From Hyaloscypha bicolor E (lineage: Eukaryota > Ascomycota > Leotiomycetes > Helotiales > Hyaloscyphaceae), in assembly GCF_002865645.1 (NCBI RefSeq), contig NW_020194515.1, forward strand, positions 558,001 to 622,000: a DNA stretch of 64,000 nucleotides. Reading direction: 5' to 3'. The stretch's first letter is position 1, and each line of letters starts with the position of its first letter. The translations under genes and the position numbers were made by a program. The notes under the pieces were generated by a model, which was given only the letters and a program-made list of their open reading frames with translations, did no database searches and had not been told where the DNA came from. Positions 1 through 11,186 of the stretch are shown piece by piece.

Positions 1-1771
1 TTCAGGGATGAAGGAAGGACTTGCTCGTAGGTGCTCCTGGGCCCCCCTGCCCCCTTCCGGGTTTGGTGTTCGTGATACTCGGAGCTCTGCTTGGGTTGAT
101 GTGCTCTCTTCGTCTTTGTTTTGTTGTTGTTGCGAAATTGAGGATGGCTCCTCTGTTGTGTTCAATGCCGGGGTATCGTTGCTTCCCGTCAAATGTTCGT
201 TGGTTGTTGGTGATGGATTCAAGTGCTGGCCTTGGAAGACCTCAACCCCATCTCTCTCGTGTGTTGTCTTAGTTCTTTTGGGTGATGGGGAATCAAGGTC
301 TTCTGAAGTAAGTCTAATTCTTTTTGCCATTTTGACCTTTGGTGTTGACTCTAACCGCTGTTGTTTTGGTATGGAGGAGTCGTCTTTTGTCGAAGTACGC
401 ATATATCTCGATTGTTATATTTCTATACGAGAGATTAAGTGCCCTGAAGTTGCTCGTTCCGTCTAAAGTTCTAAACTCGTTCGAGATTTGCGTACTCGTC
501 GTAGATGATGGTTGTCGTGGTATTTCTCGCAGCGTACGAGCTCCTCTTCGTCAGGTCAGAAGTCCCAGTGGGCTCGAGAACCGGTGAGATGGTCGGGGAA
601 TCGGGCGTGTAGGAGAGGTAGGATGATGAAGACTGCAAGTAGAAATGATGTCAGGAATGTCGTTCTCCAACTGATAGGATTTTGACCGGATATATACGAA
701 TATCGAGTGATTGATAGATTCGGGTTGCTTCTTTTTGTTGCTGAAGTTCTGAAATGTATTGATGAGTGCAAAGAATGCTGTGTGTGGGTAGATATCTGGA
801 GAATCTTGCGAGAGACGACCGTTTTACATTATTATATGCATTTGGTGGGAGACAAAATTTATTGCCGAAGGCAAGGCCAGTCCCTTTGCGAATTTGAGTC
901 ATATCATTCCTTCTGTTCTCTATTCTGGCTTCCCAGCCAAGTTCACGAACATGTACCAGTATGAATATTTTGTGGGTCATTTATTAGGGTTGGCATAGCG
1001 TTGCCGCAAGCTGGAGTCTAGGGGGGTCTATCTCTAGTTCCCGTAGGAACTTGAACTTTGCGCTAAACCACTCCGAATCTTCTTGAAATGGCGGATCGAG
1101 AAAAATCAGGTTAGAGAGTGCAAATGGCGCTCCCTGATTAGAGAATCAGTTATCATTTCTTTAGGGGGAAATACATCGTCTTTGATACCCAAAAACTCTG
1201 CCCCTTTTTAAGCGAGACTCGTAACTGACTCTAGGTTTGGTCGAGGAAGAGCACAGGCAAAGCCTAAGATTTCTCTGCCAAGCTATCTATTGCATCGAAC
1301 CAAACTTGCGGCCCAGAATTAAATTCTAGAACACTTCATTGTGTTCTACTTCCTGATCCATCGCTGTGAGCATCTGGCTGAAGTCTATTTCGGTGGTTCC
1401 ACGGTACGATTGCGGGAATAGGGCCCAAAGTTATATCACAACCCCAGTTTTTAACTAGGCCCACAGCGAACTCTGTCCGCATTCGAATAGATGGATGAAG
1501 GCAAGAGTTAAGAATGGCTCGTTTGGGCTGATGAAAAGATTGGATGAATCAGTACTTCGAACCAAAGTAGTTGGAAATTTCGTTGTCGACTGGCAGGCTT
1601 TTTTAAAACCCACCCTTCTGACTGCTTAGAAGGTTCTGTAACCATCCACACATACCAAATCTTACGATATATTACTGTTCAACCTTGCGACAAAACACTC
1701 TCACCAGAGCACATATATCAGTTGCATTGAACAGCCAACTCGAACCGCGTCAACAAACCCGAAAAACAACA
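1..1771. other. Intergenic, no supported gene
   Basis: Several reading frames of 60-150 codons are open on both strands in 1-980, but they overlap one another, are Cys/Ser/Val-rich without recognisable domains, and lack splice-linked partners. From about 980 to 1680 nothing longer than 60 codons is open. I see no RNA gene. The last 100 bases are presumably the promoter and leader of the following gene. Confidence 0.5.
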
Positions 1772-2949
1772 ATGGCATACTGGCGTAAAGTCACTCTCCC
1801 GGTCCCAGTCCTTGGCAACTGGGACACAATGCACAGTGGAAACCCAAAACCTACTACCGTCTTTGAGGATCTCGGAAAAACCAAGGCCAAGACGACTGGG
1901 TTGCTGAGTGCCGGAAAGAAGCCGAAATGAGACAAAGAACACTCGCCTGGATTGAGGACTTCATTGCACATCATCCGGAAGGACTCGTCGACAATACATT
2001 TTCACTTGCTCAACCAAAATTTGACCATCTCCAGAAGGACGACGAGCAGGAATTTCCAGCACTTCCACCGCCTAAACCTGCAGCACCGAAACCAAAACAC
2101 GTATCCAAGCAGCCAACAAAGAGCTCCACCAACAATTCAGAATCGCCAACAAAGAAAAATTCGATTCCTGTTCAGAAGAATCCAGCTCAAGGGCTTGGTA
2201 CTGCAAATACTGGCAGCACAAATCAGAAGACATATGCAAGTGTTGCAAACTCGTCTAACAACGCCAACGCAAACACAAACTCAACCACTCCTCAGTCTCA
2301 GCCCCAAACCCAACCCACAGCGTGGGACAACAATCCTTGGGTCGTAGCCGCTATCAAGAAGAATCCAGCTCAAGAGCCAAAAGCTGTAAATCCCAGCCAC
2401 ACAAACAACCCGTGGTCAAATGTCTCAAGCTCGGCCACAAGCGCAACCACAAACGCAACCACACCTGCTTCTCAACCTCAAATAGAAACCACAGCCTTGA
2501 GCAAAAACTTTTGGGGCCGACACCTCAAGCCATGGACCCCAGACCCAACCGACCCAGTTCTCTCCACTTCGCCACCAAAGAGCCTGGGCGGCTCAGCCGA
2601 CTCCTCCACCGACATCGCAGAGCAACAAGCCATCCTGAACCGAGAAATCCTCGACACATCACACGGAGACTGGAAAGAATGTCGCTGCGATCAATGCTAC
2701 GACGACAACAAGACTGAGCATTCAAAACACATGGCCGAGTACGAAGATTGTAGAGACGCTTTCTTTAATCATGAGATGTTTGACGGGAGGTTGAGGGAGT
2801 TTTGGGAAAGATTGGAGGGGAAGATGGTGCAAGGGGAGGAGATCTGTAAACTTTGTAGATGGAAGAGGGATTTGGGGCAGCATCCGTTTGAGAGGACAGG
2901 TACATCGTCAAATGGCGAGGGGAGGTGGGAAAGAAATAGTGGAGGATGA
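1772..2949 (+). pseudogene. Q/N/T-rich protein with RIN4/NOI-like N-terminus, frame broken
   Basis: Two reading frames overlap here. The first (ATG 1772, stop 1928-1930) reads MAYWRKVTLPVPVLGNWD and then TTVFEDLGK, which resembles the plant RIN4/NOI pattern (PxFGxWD, then [YF]TxxFxxxR/K about 15 residues later). The second frame is open from 1867, reads DDWVAECRKEAEMRQRTLAW from about 1891, and runs on through an N/Q/T/S/P-rich middle (NNPW motif twice, KNPAQ twice) to a C-terminal part with CRCDQC and CKLC cysteine pairs that could bind a metal. Joining them needs a one-base shift in 1864-1890. Alternatively a 101-base intron (GTAAAG at 1785 to AAG at 1885) joins MAYW to the second frame, but it would remove the NOI-like stretch and has no good branch site. 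The function is unknown. It may be a recent pseudogene, a sequence error, or an unusual splice. The downstream 340-codon frame from 1927 is well supported as coding; the 5' structure is not. Confidence 0.5.
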
Positions 2950-3174
2950 GGCAATGACGGCGGGAACGAAGAAATGGGAATGAATGGAAGGTTTTCATGG
3001 TACTGAGTTAAGAAGAAACGGGAATTTGGCTATGAGAATAGACTGGAGATCATTCAAGACAGAAGTTTTGATCATTGCTTATCAGTTTTCCGTACGTGAG
3101 GGCGTTGGGATATATCATTGAGGCTTCAATAAAGCTCTAATTTACTTTGATTGTTCGTAATGTACATAATTTGA

Positions 3175-5726
3175 TCAAGCATTGAAGGGAAAGTTCATCT
3201 CCGTGTTCTGCCAAGTGACAAATTGATCGAAGTCATCCGTCATCAACGCATCTTGGAAAAAGTCATGCTGGTTGTTCTCAACGGACCACGAAAAATTATC
3301 CCACTCCCAATCTTGTGCAGTCTGCAAAGTCGGTTCAACGAAGTCACTAGTTTGAGCAACCGCAGCCCTCAACTGACAAGGCACCATCTGCCCGTTTGAA
3401 GACCACAGGCCTAGTTGTGATGGGGCCTGCATAGAAGATAACGCCGTCGTTTCCTGTCGCGGTTGTGATGCGCCAACATTGCGTCGAATGTGGACTTTCC
3501 CGAGTAACGGCACTTTCAACGTCAACTCTTGAGAAGTGTTGTCATCTTGCTGAAGCAGCCGCCTCAGGGAGCAGATCGTGGCAGCACCATTTCGGGCAAA
3601 GTGAGAGTGAGTAATATCATTCGCCTTTTCCCCCATGAGCTTGGCTACTTGTGAAACTTCACTCTCGATCCGAGCTTTATCACTACTAAACCTGAAGAGA
3701 TCCGCGGGAAGAGGGCCGTGAGTCGTGAGGAGGAGCACAACTGTCGCAGAGAAGACTTGGAGATCTAGTATATGGCCCAAAAGAAAACCAGATGGAAGCC
3801 CGCGGCGCAGGAATTGATAGCGTTGTGCAACTTGTTCACACGCGGCCATGCAAGCCAGGCGACTGGAATAATTCTCTTCGCTGGGGTTTTGCTCCATTGT
3901 GAAAGGTAAATAAACCCTCATGAGCAGACACTAGATGATCTTGGAGTCAGTATTGCCTGCTTTGGAAGAGATTCGGTAGCTGAAACAGTGTCTCAAAAGT
4001 TCGTGACTCTAAAGACATGTCTAGAGAGTAGAACACCTCGCGGCACGTCTGAAAGGGGAGAGGCTTGGCTCAGATAATGTCACGTACGTGATGCATAAAC
4101 TGGACGATATCATCTGGCTTCACTTTATCCGATCTGACCCACCAAAGATCAGGGGTCTTGGCTGCAAGTGCCCTAAGCTGTGATGCCAGGTCCAACGCAG
4201 TTGCGTAAAGTTTACTGCTCAAACCTTGAATCGTATTAATCTCGTCCTGATGTTGAATCTTGGCGGCAATATCTGTCCCCCGGATTTTCAGCTGCGAGTT
4301 GCCTCTATGGGTACGATTTAGGTCGAGACTAACCGGTTAATCTGGTAAGATACACCCATGGTTGAACGATACCATCGAGAACTAAAGCCTTAGACATATT
4401 TTGTTGGTATCTCGTCGTACCTGGAGGCAGATTGGTAAACATTCCAAATAGGCGATCCAACGCGCATATGCTTTCCCATAGCTGAACCCTGTGACGCTGC
4501 ATCTCATCGAGGTTTCCTCTGGCAATGGTGCTGAGTTGAATTGCTTGAAATGTCTTGGGCAAACCCATTAATTCAGCTATCGCGATATAACGCCTGCATA
4601 AAGCGCCGTCAGCAATCTTTCGTATGACTGGCTGTTCGGGGGTCCATTGGAGGGAAAATCAGGGGCTTTGCAAGCAAGGCAGTCTTCGCCAGTACCTACC
4701 GAAGTTGAATCCATGCCTTGTGGAAATTTCCTTGTATTATTAGACTATATTTGATGTTAGCTGTTATTGAGATAATGATTTGGCAAAAGACGTGTAAGAC
4801 TCACAGTCGAAAACAATTCAATCCAATTCCAAGCCCCTCAATTGTACCTAGAAGTGGATCATGACTTAGAATTGAACTCTCAACTGTGTCGGAGACTTTC
4901 CGTGAAAAGTCGAGCCATCTCTGGTAGTACTTCCCGAGCTCGGATGGTGGACTGCTGCCCTCTTGGGGACTTTGCTGAACTGTGATAGCGAGAGTGGCCA
5001 GCCACGATGCAAGTCTTAGGGCATCAACATCTAGTGCATGCATCTCTTCGTAAGTCTCAAGCATTTCCTGCTTGGATTTGACAGCTAACGGCTGTGGGTA
5101 GAGAGCATCCAATAGGTAAAGCCATTCGAATGCCGAGCTAGCAAGATCCGAAACTTCTTGCTTTGATGGAATCAACTTCTGTAGCACATGCCTCGCTATA
5201 TCTGTCAGATTTGCAGTAGACTTTGCTTTGTGTACTTGTGATGATTCGTGCTGCGGTTGCTTGTCTACACTAAGCCAGTCATTTTGGAAAAGCGAGCGGA
5301 GATGAGATGGTTCGATGATATCCGACACGTTTGGATCATCGTCAGAGTCATCTGTCGCTGAGGACTGCTCAGCAATGGTTTCCGCGGTCTCTGTAGGTTG
5401 ATGCCCGAGCTTGAGTTCAATACCACGCACGACCTTGCTTAAGCTGGCGACCTTTGACTCCAGTTGGGATATACGATGTCGTGAAGATACTCTGTATGGT
5501 CGAACGGGCTGGGAACTAAATTCTTGCGGAATACAAGCTGAACCTCGCTCTTCACATGATCTGCAGATTTGCGCGTCTTCAGGGACTCGAATGCATCGGA
5601 CTTTCCGGCGCCTGCCTGTGTTTATGTTCAGCAAAATACCGTGACTGACCGTTTCGGCATGCACTCACATTCCGTGCAGCTCTTCGTCCCTTTCCTAGCG
5701 CTTGCCCGAATCTGTTCTTCCGGCAT
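3175..5726 (-). CDS. Zn2Cys6 fungal-specific transcription factor
   Basis: I rebuilt six exons: 5726-5669, 5615-4805, 4744-4700, 4593-4354, 4304-4088 and 3930-3175. They total 2,127 bases, or 708 residues. The N-terminus carries a complete binuclear zinc cluster, SCTECRRRKVRC then CRSC and C (Cys17, 20, 27, 37, 40, 47). A short coiled-coil linker (RHRISQLESKVASLSKVV) follows, as expected for dimerising Gal4-type factors. Exons 3-6 carry the fungal_trans middle region (HKAWIQLRRYIAIAELMG, then WESICALDRLFGMFTNLPPG). The first intron (53 bases) splits the codon of the second zinc Cys, so a single-exon reading misses the finger. The last intron (157 bases) is the least certain junction. The target genes and inducer cannot be read from sequence. 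There is no metabolic cluster beside it; the neighbours are a broken orphan gene and a membrane protein. Confidence 0.88.
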
Positions 5727-6376
5727 AACTAGGATTCGCTACCCAGGTCAGGATCCTGCTGACTTGTAATACAGTATACCGAGAAGGTGGACTTCGGAAA
5801 CTAGCTGGGCGATGAGTAACCTTGCAGTTGTAGCTTGCTAGAACCAACCTGTATTGTGATGAGCAGTGCTGCAAGGCTGTCGCCCTCGCACCAAGACTTC
5901 GTCAGGTTCACTGAATGGGATGCATAACCATGTGAATTCCAACTTCAAACATATGTTCGTATTTGTGGGTCAGGCATATTTCTCATTTCTCCTTCACAAC
6001 AATAATCAGGCAAGGGAAGGCGAAGGGGGGGAGCGAGGTGGCGAGGCGAGGTCAACTCCGAGCTCGTCCGTCGGACGCAAAACTTCGTCCGGTCCGAAAT
6101 AGCCGAGCTCGTTCCCATCCTCTCATTGGTCAACTGCCACCTGACCTGTTTTGAGGATCTTCTCTTTTTGGTTTATTTCGTAGTTTGATATCGATTTCGA
6201 TAATGAAGAGGTTTCCTTATAAGGTGGTCGGTTCGACCACAGAACTCCAAGGTCATTGCCCAATATTTCGGAAAGCTTTCCTCCAAAACCACTCCACCAA
6301 ACCACAAATCCACCACCCAGACTGCAACAGTGCAACCTGTCGAAGAGGCTTCAATCAGGGGGGCTGAAAATCTGCA
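5727..6376. other. Divergent promoter region
   Basis: This lies between the divergent starts of the Zn2Cys6 regulator and the membrane protein gene. Short overlapping frames are present, but none has a domain or splice partner. 6005-6060 is purine/GC-rich (gggggg, gaggcgagg). I see no further gene. Confidence 0.5.
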
Positions 6377-7324
6377 ATGTCTCACTCTTTTCAGATGCGA
6401 TCAGGAGGTCCATACCCTTCGAACAGTGCTGGATTTGGCGGCTTGCCAACAAACACCACCGATGTCCCAATCTGCGCCGTCTTTACATTCCTCTACCTAT
6501 GCTTCGCCGTCACAAATTCAACAATGTTTCGATTGAACCGCCGAAAGAACCACAAGTTTGTAATATCAATGTTCCTGACTGGATTCTGTATGGCGAGAGT
6601 CGTCACTTTGGTTCTCCGCATTGCATGGGCAAACCGACAACACAGCATTGGCCTTGCAATCGCAGCAAACATCTTTGTAAATGCAGGAATACTCATAATC
6701 TACATCATCAACTTGATCCTCGCACAACGAATTCTACGAGGAAAGCAACCTCGCATTGGATGGCATCCGGTGGTGCGAATTACATACAAGATCTTGTACT
6801 GCAGCATTGGAGCTGCCCTTGCGATGGTCATCACTTCCGTGGTTGTCTCTCTCTATACGCAGAACACACATACCCGGTCGATCTGTCGAGACATCCAGCT
6901 CACTGCTTTGACCTACCTCCTCTGTTTCACCTGCCTTCCACTTGTCCACCTTGCAGCAGCTTACTTGTTGCCAAAATCGGAAGAGGAGACCTTTGGACAA
7001 GGTAGCATGATCAGCAAGACGGCTGTTCTGGCAATGACATCCTCTCTCTCGTTGTTGATCACAGGATTCAAAGCCGGTGGAGCATGGACTCCCCCACGGC
7101 CAGCGACCAATCCACGATGGTACGATTCGAAAGCATCTTTTTACGTGTTCAACTTCACTCTTGAGATTTGCATACTGTGCATCATGGTATTTGGCAGAAT
7201 CGACCAGCGATTCTACGTTCCTGATGGCTGCAACGGGGCTGGGGATTACACTCGGCTTCAACAGCAGGCGGAGGTCGTGAGTGCCGAAAAGTCTGACGAT
7301 ATAAAGGAGAGAGGAGAGCTCTGA
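6377..7324 (+). CDS. Seven-helix-type integral membrane protein (DUF3112-like)
   Basis: Single exon, 315 residues. After a short Gly/Ser-rich N-terminus ending LPTNTTDVPICAVFTFLYL there are about seven hydrophobic segments: near residues 30-50, 62-85, 95-120, 140-165, 180-205, 220-240 and 263-285. The pattern GFGGLPTNTTDVPICAVF near the start, and FGRIDQRFYVP after the last helix, are what I recall of the fungal DUF3112 family, whose molecular role is unknown. The short polar tail ends in a charged stretch (EKSDDIKERGEL). The start is the first ATG of the frame and sits directly before the family-like N-terminus. It could instead be described only as a fungal polytopic membrane protein; the family name is from memory. 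Confidence 0.75.
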   Translation: MSHSFQMRSGGPYPSNSAGFGGLPTNTTDVPICAVFTFLYLCFAVTNSTMFRLNRRKNHKFVISMFLTGFCMARVVTLVLRIAWANRQHSIGLAIAANIFVNAGILIIYIINLILAQRILRGKQPRIGWHPVVRITYKILYCSIGAALAMVITSVVVSLYTQNTHTRSICRDIQLTALTYLLCFTCLPLVHLAAAYLLPKSEEETFGQGSMISKTAVLAMTSSLSLLITGFKAGGAWTPPRPATNPRWYDSKASFYVFNFTLEICILCIMVFGRIDQRFYVPDGCNGAGDYTRLQQQAEVVSAEKSDDIKERGEL

Positions 7325-8439
7325 TACATCCTGCCAATGCGGGCGTACACTTCAATTTCGGGGCTACATTGGAGGTTCAGGGAGAGTTGGTGAGGAACGT
7401 TGAATATCAGATCTTTTCGATTTGAGACTGTAGGAATCGATGTCTAATTAATAATAAATCAAAGTCAAATTTCATTTCTCCAACGCAGAAACCACGTTGC
7501 AGTTGCTTGTTTTGTTGAATACGGTATCACTGATGCAATGCAGAATGGCAATCTGGAAACTCAAAGCCACTTGTTGGTGGGAAGGACTTGAACGCAGCCA
7601 GTACTCATCATGCAAAGTCCGATCAAAATCAAGTCGGACGCTTTAGAGAGAAGCATGGGCAACTTCTGAGAGTGCTTGACTTCTCCCCTAGTTCGCTACG
7701 TGCTAGAAGAGATGACAGCCGCAATCCAGTAATAGTTTCTGTCACGTGACATTCTGCGTCCTCTGGCCAGGATGGTATGCTGTTAACGAACCCCTCTTAC
7801 TGAGTCCGCACTAGCGAGGTGAAGGTAACTTCCTTTCGTGGGGTCTTTACTGATTTAGTCTTGCTAACAAACTTCAGGTACGACTTATCGAATGAAGAAC
7901 TAAATAGGGGTTGGCTCGCTAAGGGGCTTGGCAAGAACGACCCCCTCGCCTTCAATTTTTCTTGTGAAGAATTGTCTCTTCTGATTTCAAGTCATGAACC
8001 ACGTTGGTTGAATCAGCTCCTGCAGTTCATATTGAATCAAGGCTGCCTCAAGGCGTCTCCCGCACTAACTAGTCACCAGAGAATTCAATAGTTGGGACCC
8101 TTGACGGATGGTTCCGCTGTTAATTGGTGCTGTCCTCGATGCTACTAAAAACATAAAAACATGCCAACCATGGTAGATTCAGTTCCCCCTCCAATCCTGG
8201 CTTTCCGAACAAGTTCAGTTCTCAATGGGCTATTATAGCTCGCCAAAAATATCGAACATGGTGCCGCAAAGTAAGTATCTCCCAATTTCCATCTGGGCTC
8301 CCCTTGCGATCTCGACTGGAGAAGCAGGTATAGGAAGGACTTTCCCCTGCCCTCTGTTTGAACTTTTCTCATACAACTTTCATCATATTCTCAAACTCGT
8401 TAAGAAATATCACCAACAACCCAATCATCAAGACCCATC
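7325..8439. other. Intergenic; contains a perfect CACGTG palindrome
   Basis: No supported gene. A 90-codon frame at 7819-8091 has no recognisable feature and shows GT/AG-like positions only by chance. A ten-base perfect palindrome GTCACGTGAC lies at 7741-7750. 8330-8439 is pyrimidine-rich and probably the leader of the next gene. Confidence 0.5.
7741..7750. promoter_or_regulatory. CACGTG palindrome (Cbf1/E-box type)
   Basis: Perfect ten-base palindrome GTCACGTGAC between two genes. It matches RTCACGTG, the site of Cbf1-like bHLH proteins, on both strands. Role inferred from the motif only. Confidence 0.4.
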
Positions 8440-9825
8440 ATGTTCACGCAACGCGTTGCACAGCAATATCCTCCAGGATCTCTTATGACGTCCAATATGT
8501 TGGCACGAAATACACTACCATATCCTCCTGGACTTGCCTTCTATACCACAAAGTTCGGACAAGCTACGCCTCTCTACCCCCCTGGACTGCACATTGATCC
8601 CGATGTCCTCAGACGACAAATCACACCGCGATATACATCGGATTTGCCTCTTATGTCCAACATGGCCCAACAAATTGAACCGCAATATCCTGCAGGAATA
8701 CCCTTTTACACTAACAAGTTTGGGCGAACACCCCACCTATACCCTCCGGGACCGCACATCGATCCCAAAGTTGTCAGACAACAAATAACATCGCCATTTG
8801 CACCGGAGTCGCCCCTTAAGTCCAGCACTGTCCAACAATTCGGGCCTCAATATTCCCCAGAGCTGCCTCTTGAGTCGAACATCGCCCAGCAAGTTGAACA
8901 CATCGCACCGAGACATCCAAATGGATGGGCCAGATTCTCCTATCTTAGCATGCCTCGGCCACGATCGCCCAGGATTTCTCAGCCTGAGGTCTTATCAACC
9001 CCCTATGAGGAAGAAACTCAACGCCAACCTGCCAGTAATATTCAACTCTCCGTTGACTATGCACAGATTCAACAATCACCACAGCCATCATACAGCAACA
9101 ACCCGAGCAGTAGACATCAATTCGGAGAAGATCATAAGCTGACTGAAGCCAACATGTATATGCTCCAAAAGGGAGTTGAAAAGCGATGTGGACTTCCTCC
9201 TTACTACGACCCATGGGGTCTGCCAAACACCGATATCGCGTCCTTTCAAGAGATGCCATACAACTCTAGATTGGATTTAAGTACCGGTTATGCGGAGGAA
9301 AACCCTGAATGCGTCCGCATAATCACGCCCGAAGAAGCACTCAACTTCGGTAACTGGACCGGGACCGACCGCGAATGGAGTTTCAACCACCGGATCAAAT
9401 CTTGGATGGTGAATCAGGAAGCCGAAGGCATTACAAGCAGTGATGAAGAGGTTTGGGAGAATGCAGATGAACTCGTTTTCCCTGAGCATAAGTATGAACC
9501 ACAGTTCCCCTTCGAAGACACCGAAGACGGAGAGCAGCCATGGGATAGTTGCTCTTGGACCAAGGAATACGCTGAGAATTATATGAAGAATCATGAGAAA
9601 TTCAAGGAAGAGTTGGAAAAGGAGAACAAGGCTTACTCTGAGGATGAAGGGGAGTGGCTACCTGGCCCGCCACATCCCGAGGAAGCTCGGACACTGAAAA
9701 AAGCGATGGCAAAAGTGATGGCAAAAGCTTCAAGGTTGTCTCGTTTTAGCTCGTGCAAGAAGAATGGAAAATATGGAATGGACATCAAGGTATGCAGAAG
9801 AAGAAAAAGGAAAGAAATTGGTTGA
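8440..9825 (+). CDS. Orphan protein with 55-residue tandem repeats and acidic tail
   Basis: One open frame of 461 residues. The first third is a tandem repeat of 55 residues: residues about 20-74 and 75-129 are two full copies, with a partial copy before (7-19) and after (130-152). Each copy contains YPPGLAFYTTKFG or YPAGIPFYTNKFG, then LYPPGLHIDPDVLRRQIT or LYPPGPHIDPKVVRQQIT, then P-L-M-S-N or a close variant. YPPG turns recur inside each copy. Residues about 230-300 look globular (RCGLPPYYDPWG; RIITPEEALNFGNWTG). The tail is acidic (DEEVWENADELVFPE; FEDTEDGEQPWD) and ends in a basic stretch (RRRKRKEIG) that could be nuclear. I recognise no family and no signal peptide. The copies differ by substitutions rather than being identical, so the duplication is not very recent. 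Confidence 0.65.
   Translation: MFTQRVAQQYPPGSLMTSNMLARNTLPYPPGLAFYTTKFGQATPLYPPGLHIDPDVLRRQITPRYTSDLPLMSNMAQQIEPQYPAGIPFYTNKFGRTPHLYPPGPHIDPKVVRQQITSPFAPESPLKSSTVQQFGPQYSPELPLESNIAQQVEHIAPRHPNGWARFSYLSMPRPRSPRISQPEVLSTPYEEETQRQPASNIQLSVDYAQIQQSPQPSYSNNPSSRHQFGEDHKLTEANMYMLQKGVEKRCGLPPYYDPWGLPNTDIASFQEMPYNSRLDLSTGYAEENPECVRIITPEEALNFGNWTGTDREWSFNHRIKSWMVNQEAEGITSSDEEVWENADELVFPEHKYEPQFPFEDTEDGEQPWDSCSWTKEYAENYMKNHEKFKEELEKENKAYSEDEGEWLPGPPHPEEARTLKKAMAKVMAKASRLSRFSSCKKNGKYGMDIKVCRRRKRKEIG
8497..8826 (+). repeat. 165-base coding tandem repeat, two full copies
   Basis: Two consecutive 165-base units encode the 55-residue repeats of the surrounding gene; partial units flank them. Copies agree at the protein level at YPPG, FYT.KFG and HIDP.V.R.QIT. 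Confidence 0.7.
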
Positions 9826-10294
9826 ATCCGTCAAGGAAAATTGTACATAGGACAGAAAGAACAACTTAAGGATCACAATTTCAACTGCTTACTTGACCGT
9901 GAACGAACACATATGTCTCCATGCCTTGTCTACATATTCTGATAGCGGTGGAAAGTTATTCATTCCGAGTCCAAACAAGGTTCAGCTTTCAAAAAGACTT
10001 GGAACATTCAAAATGGGTGCCTCAATTTTGCCCATGACAAGGCTTCTTGAAAGAATTGTTCCAGAATGTGTCAAGGCGAAGATTGTTGCCAGGAGAAAGT
10101 TCCGGTCGATTTCACGCTTGTTGCCGACGTCACGGTGGAATAATTGAATCAACACAAACATTCTGCCAAGTATGACGGATACAAAACCAGCGACTTCTGC
10201 GTTATTGTAGCTCTACCACCAAGTGCTCACCAGATCACTTATCCGAACGGCAAATATTTCCCTTTTGAGTACCTCAACATCCGTTCTACGCAAG
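9826..10294. other. Intergenic, no supported gene
   Basis: A weak 84-codon frame (9893-10147) starts from a non-ATG codon and has no domain. I see nothing else between the repeat protein and the SnoaL-like gene. Confidence 0.45.
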
Positions 10295-11186
10295 ATGACT
10301 ACGGTTTCAGCACCTGGAGAGAACTTCGAGGTTCGCCAGACCTCTGCGACCAAAGATTGGCATCCAGATCGTAAGGTCTACCTCATGATAGGCCACTATT
10401 TCTGTCTATGGGAGCTGTCGTGACTCCTATTTTCATGTGTTCTAGGGCCCAAGACAACCTCGAAGCTCCCCATTCCCACTTCCATTCGAATATTTGTGAT
10501 TTATAGCACTAATATTCTGCGCAGCGTCGAAGTCTTGACAAAGCCAGACAAGCGCTTCTTGATGATATCATTGCTCTCTACAGCTGCGAGCCGACGATTG
10601 AGAGAGTGGAGCGTTATACACCTGATTGCGTATATGATGATCAGTTTGTATATGCAAATGATCGGTAGGAGGATTTTCCGTGCGATTAAACGCAAAAGCC
10701 AGCTCACCACGTCGCAGTTACAAATTGGCAGGCCAGTGGTTTGCTCTGCCAAAACTTTTCAAAGCGTCCAAGAACGAAGGTTACCAAGTCGTTCGCAGCG
10801 ACGACGAAGTACTCCAATTCAAGAATGAACAAGTACGTTTTGCTCATAATTTCATCTCACATGACTGGAACTAACTGGTTTTAGTCCTGGACCTTCAAGG
10901 TCATTCCCAAAACCACCACCATCAACGCACTCGTCACTCTCTCCCTAGATCCCGAAACCGTACACAGCGACTTCGTCCGCGTCAAAGTCACAAGGATCAA
11001 GCAAATGATAAGGATTACAGGCATGAGGGACTCGGATTTTCGTTCAAGAAGTGGCAGGCAGATCAAGTGGCCAAGCATATGGATTCGAGAGAGGTGGCTG
11101 CGTTTGAAGCGGATAAAAATGCCGGCAAGGAGCATGTGAGGAAGTATGGTGATGGTAAAGGAGATGCGCCTGAGAAGAACCTGTAG
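10295..11186 (+). pseudogene. SnoaL/NTF2-like fungal protein, frame broken
   Basis: The coding parts are clear: exon 10295-10370 (MTTVSAPGENFEVRQTSATK), 10446-10495 (KTTSKLPIPTSIRIF), 10525-10664 (RQALLDDIIALYSCEPTIER then TPDCVYDDQFVYANDR), 10718-10832 (YKLAGQWFALPKLFKASKNE) and 10885-11186 (SWTFKVIPKTTTINALVTLS, then HKDQANDKDYRHEGLGFSFK, ending GDAPEKNL and a stop). The order is that of a small conserved fungal protein whose fold I read as SnoaL/NTF2-like. Two defects stand out. The last exon is 302 bases, one short of frame: the reading shifts at about 10985-10991 between ..DFVRVK and HKDQ... Also, the gap 10496-10524 is only 29 bases, GT...CTAAT...CAG, too short for a normal intron. Either the locus is decaying or the sequence has indels. 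It is probably cytosolic if made; the substrate is unknown. Confidence 0.65.

Noticed and set aside
6228..6245. tRNA B-box-like ggttcgacc
   Set aside because: No A box, acceptor stem or anticodon arm around it. A similar match at 48017 fails for the same reasons.
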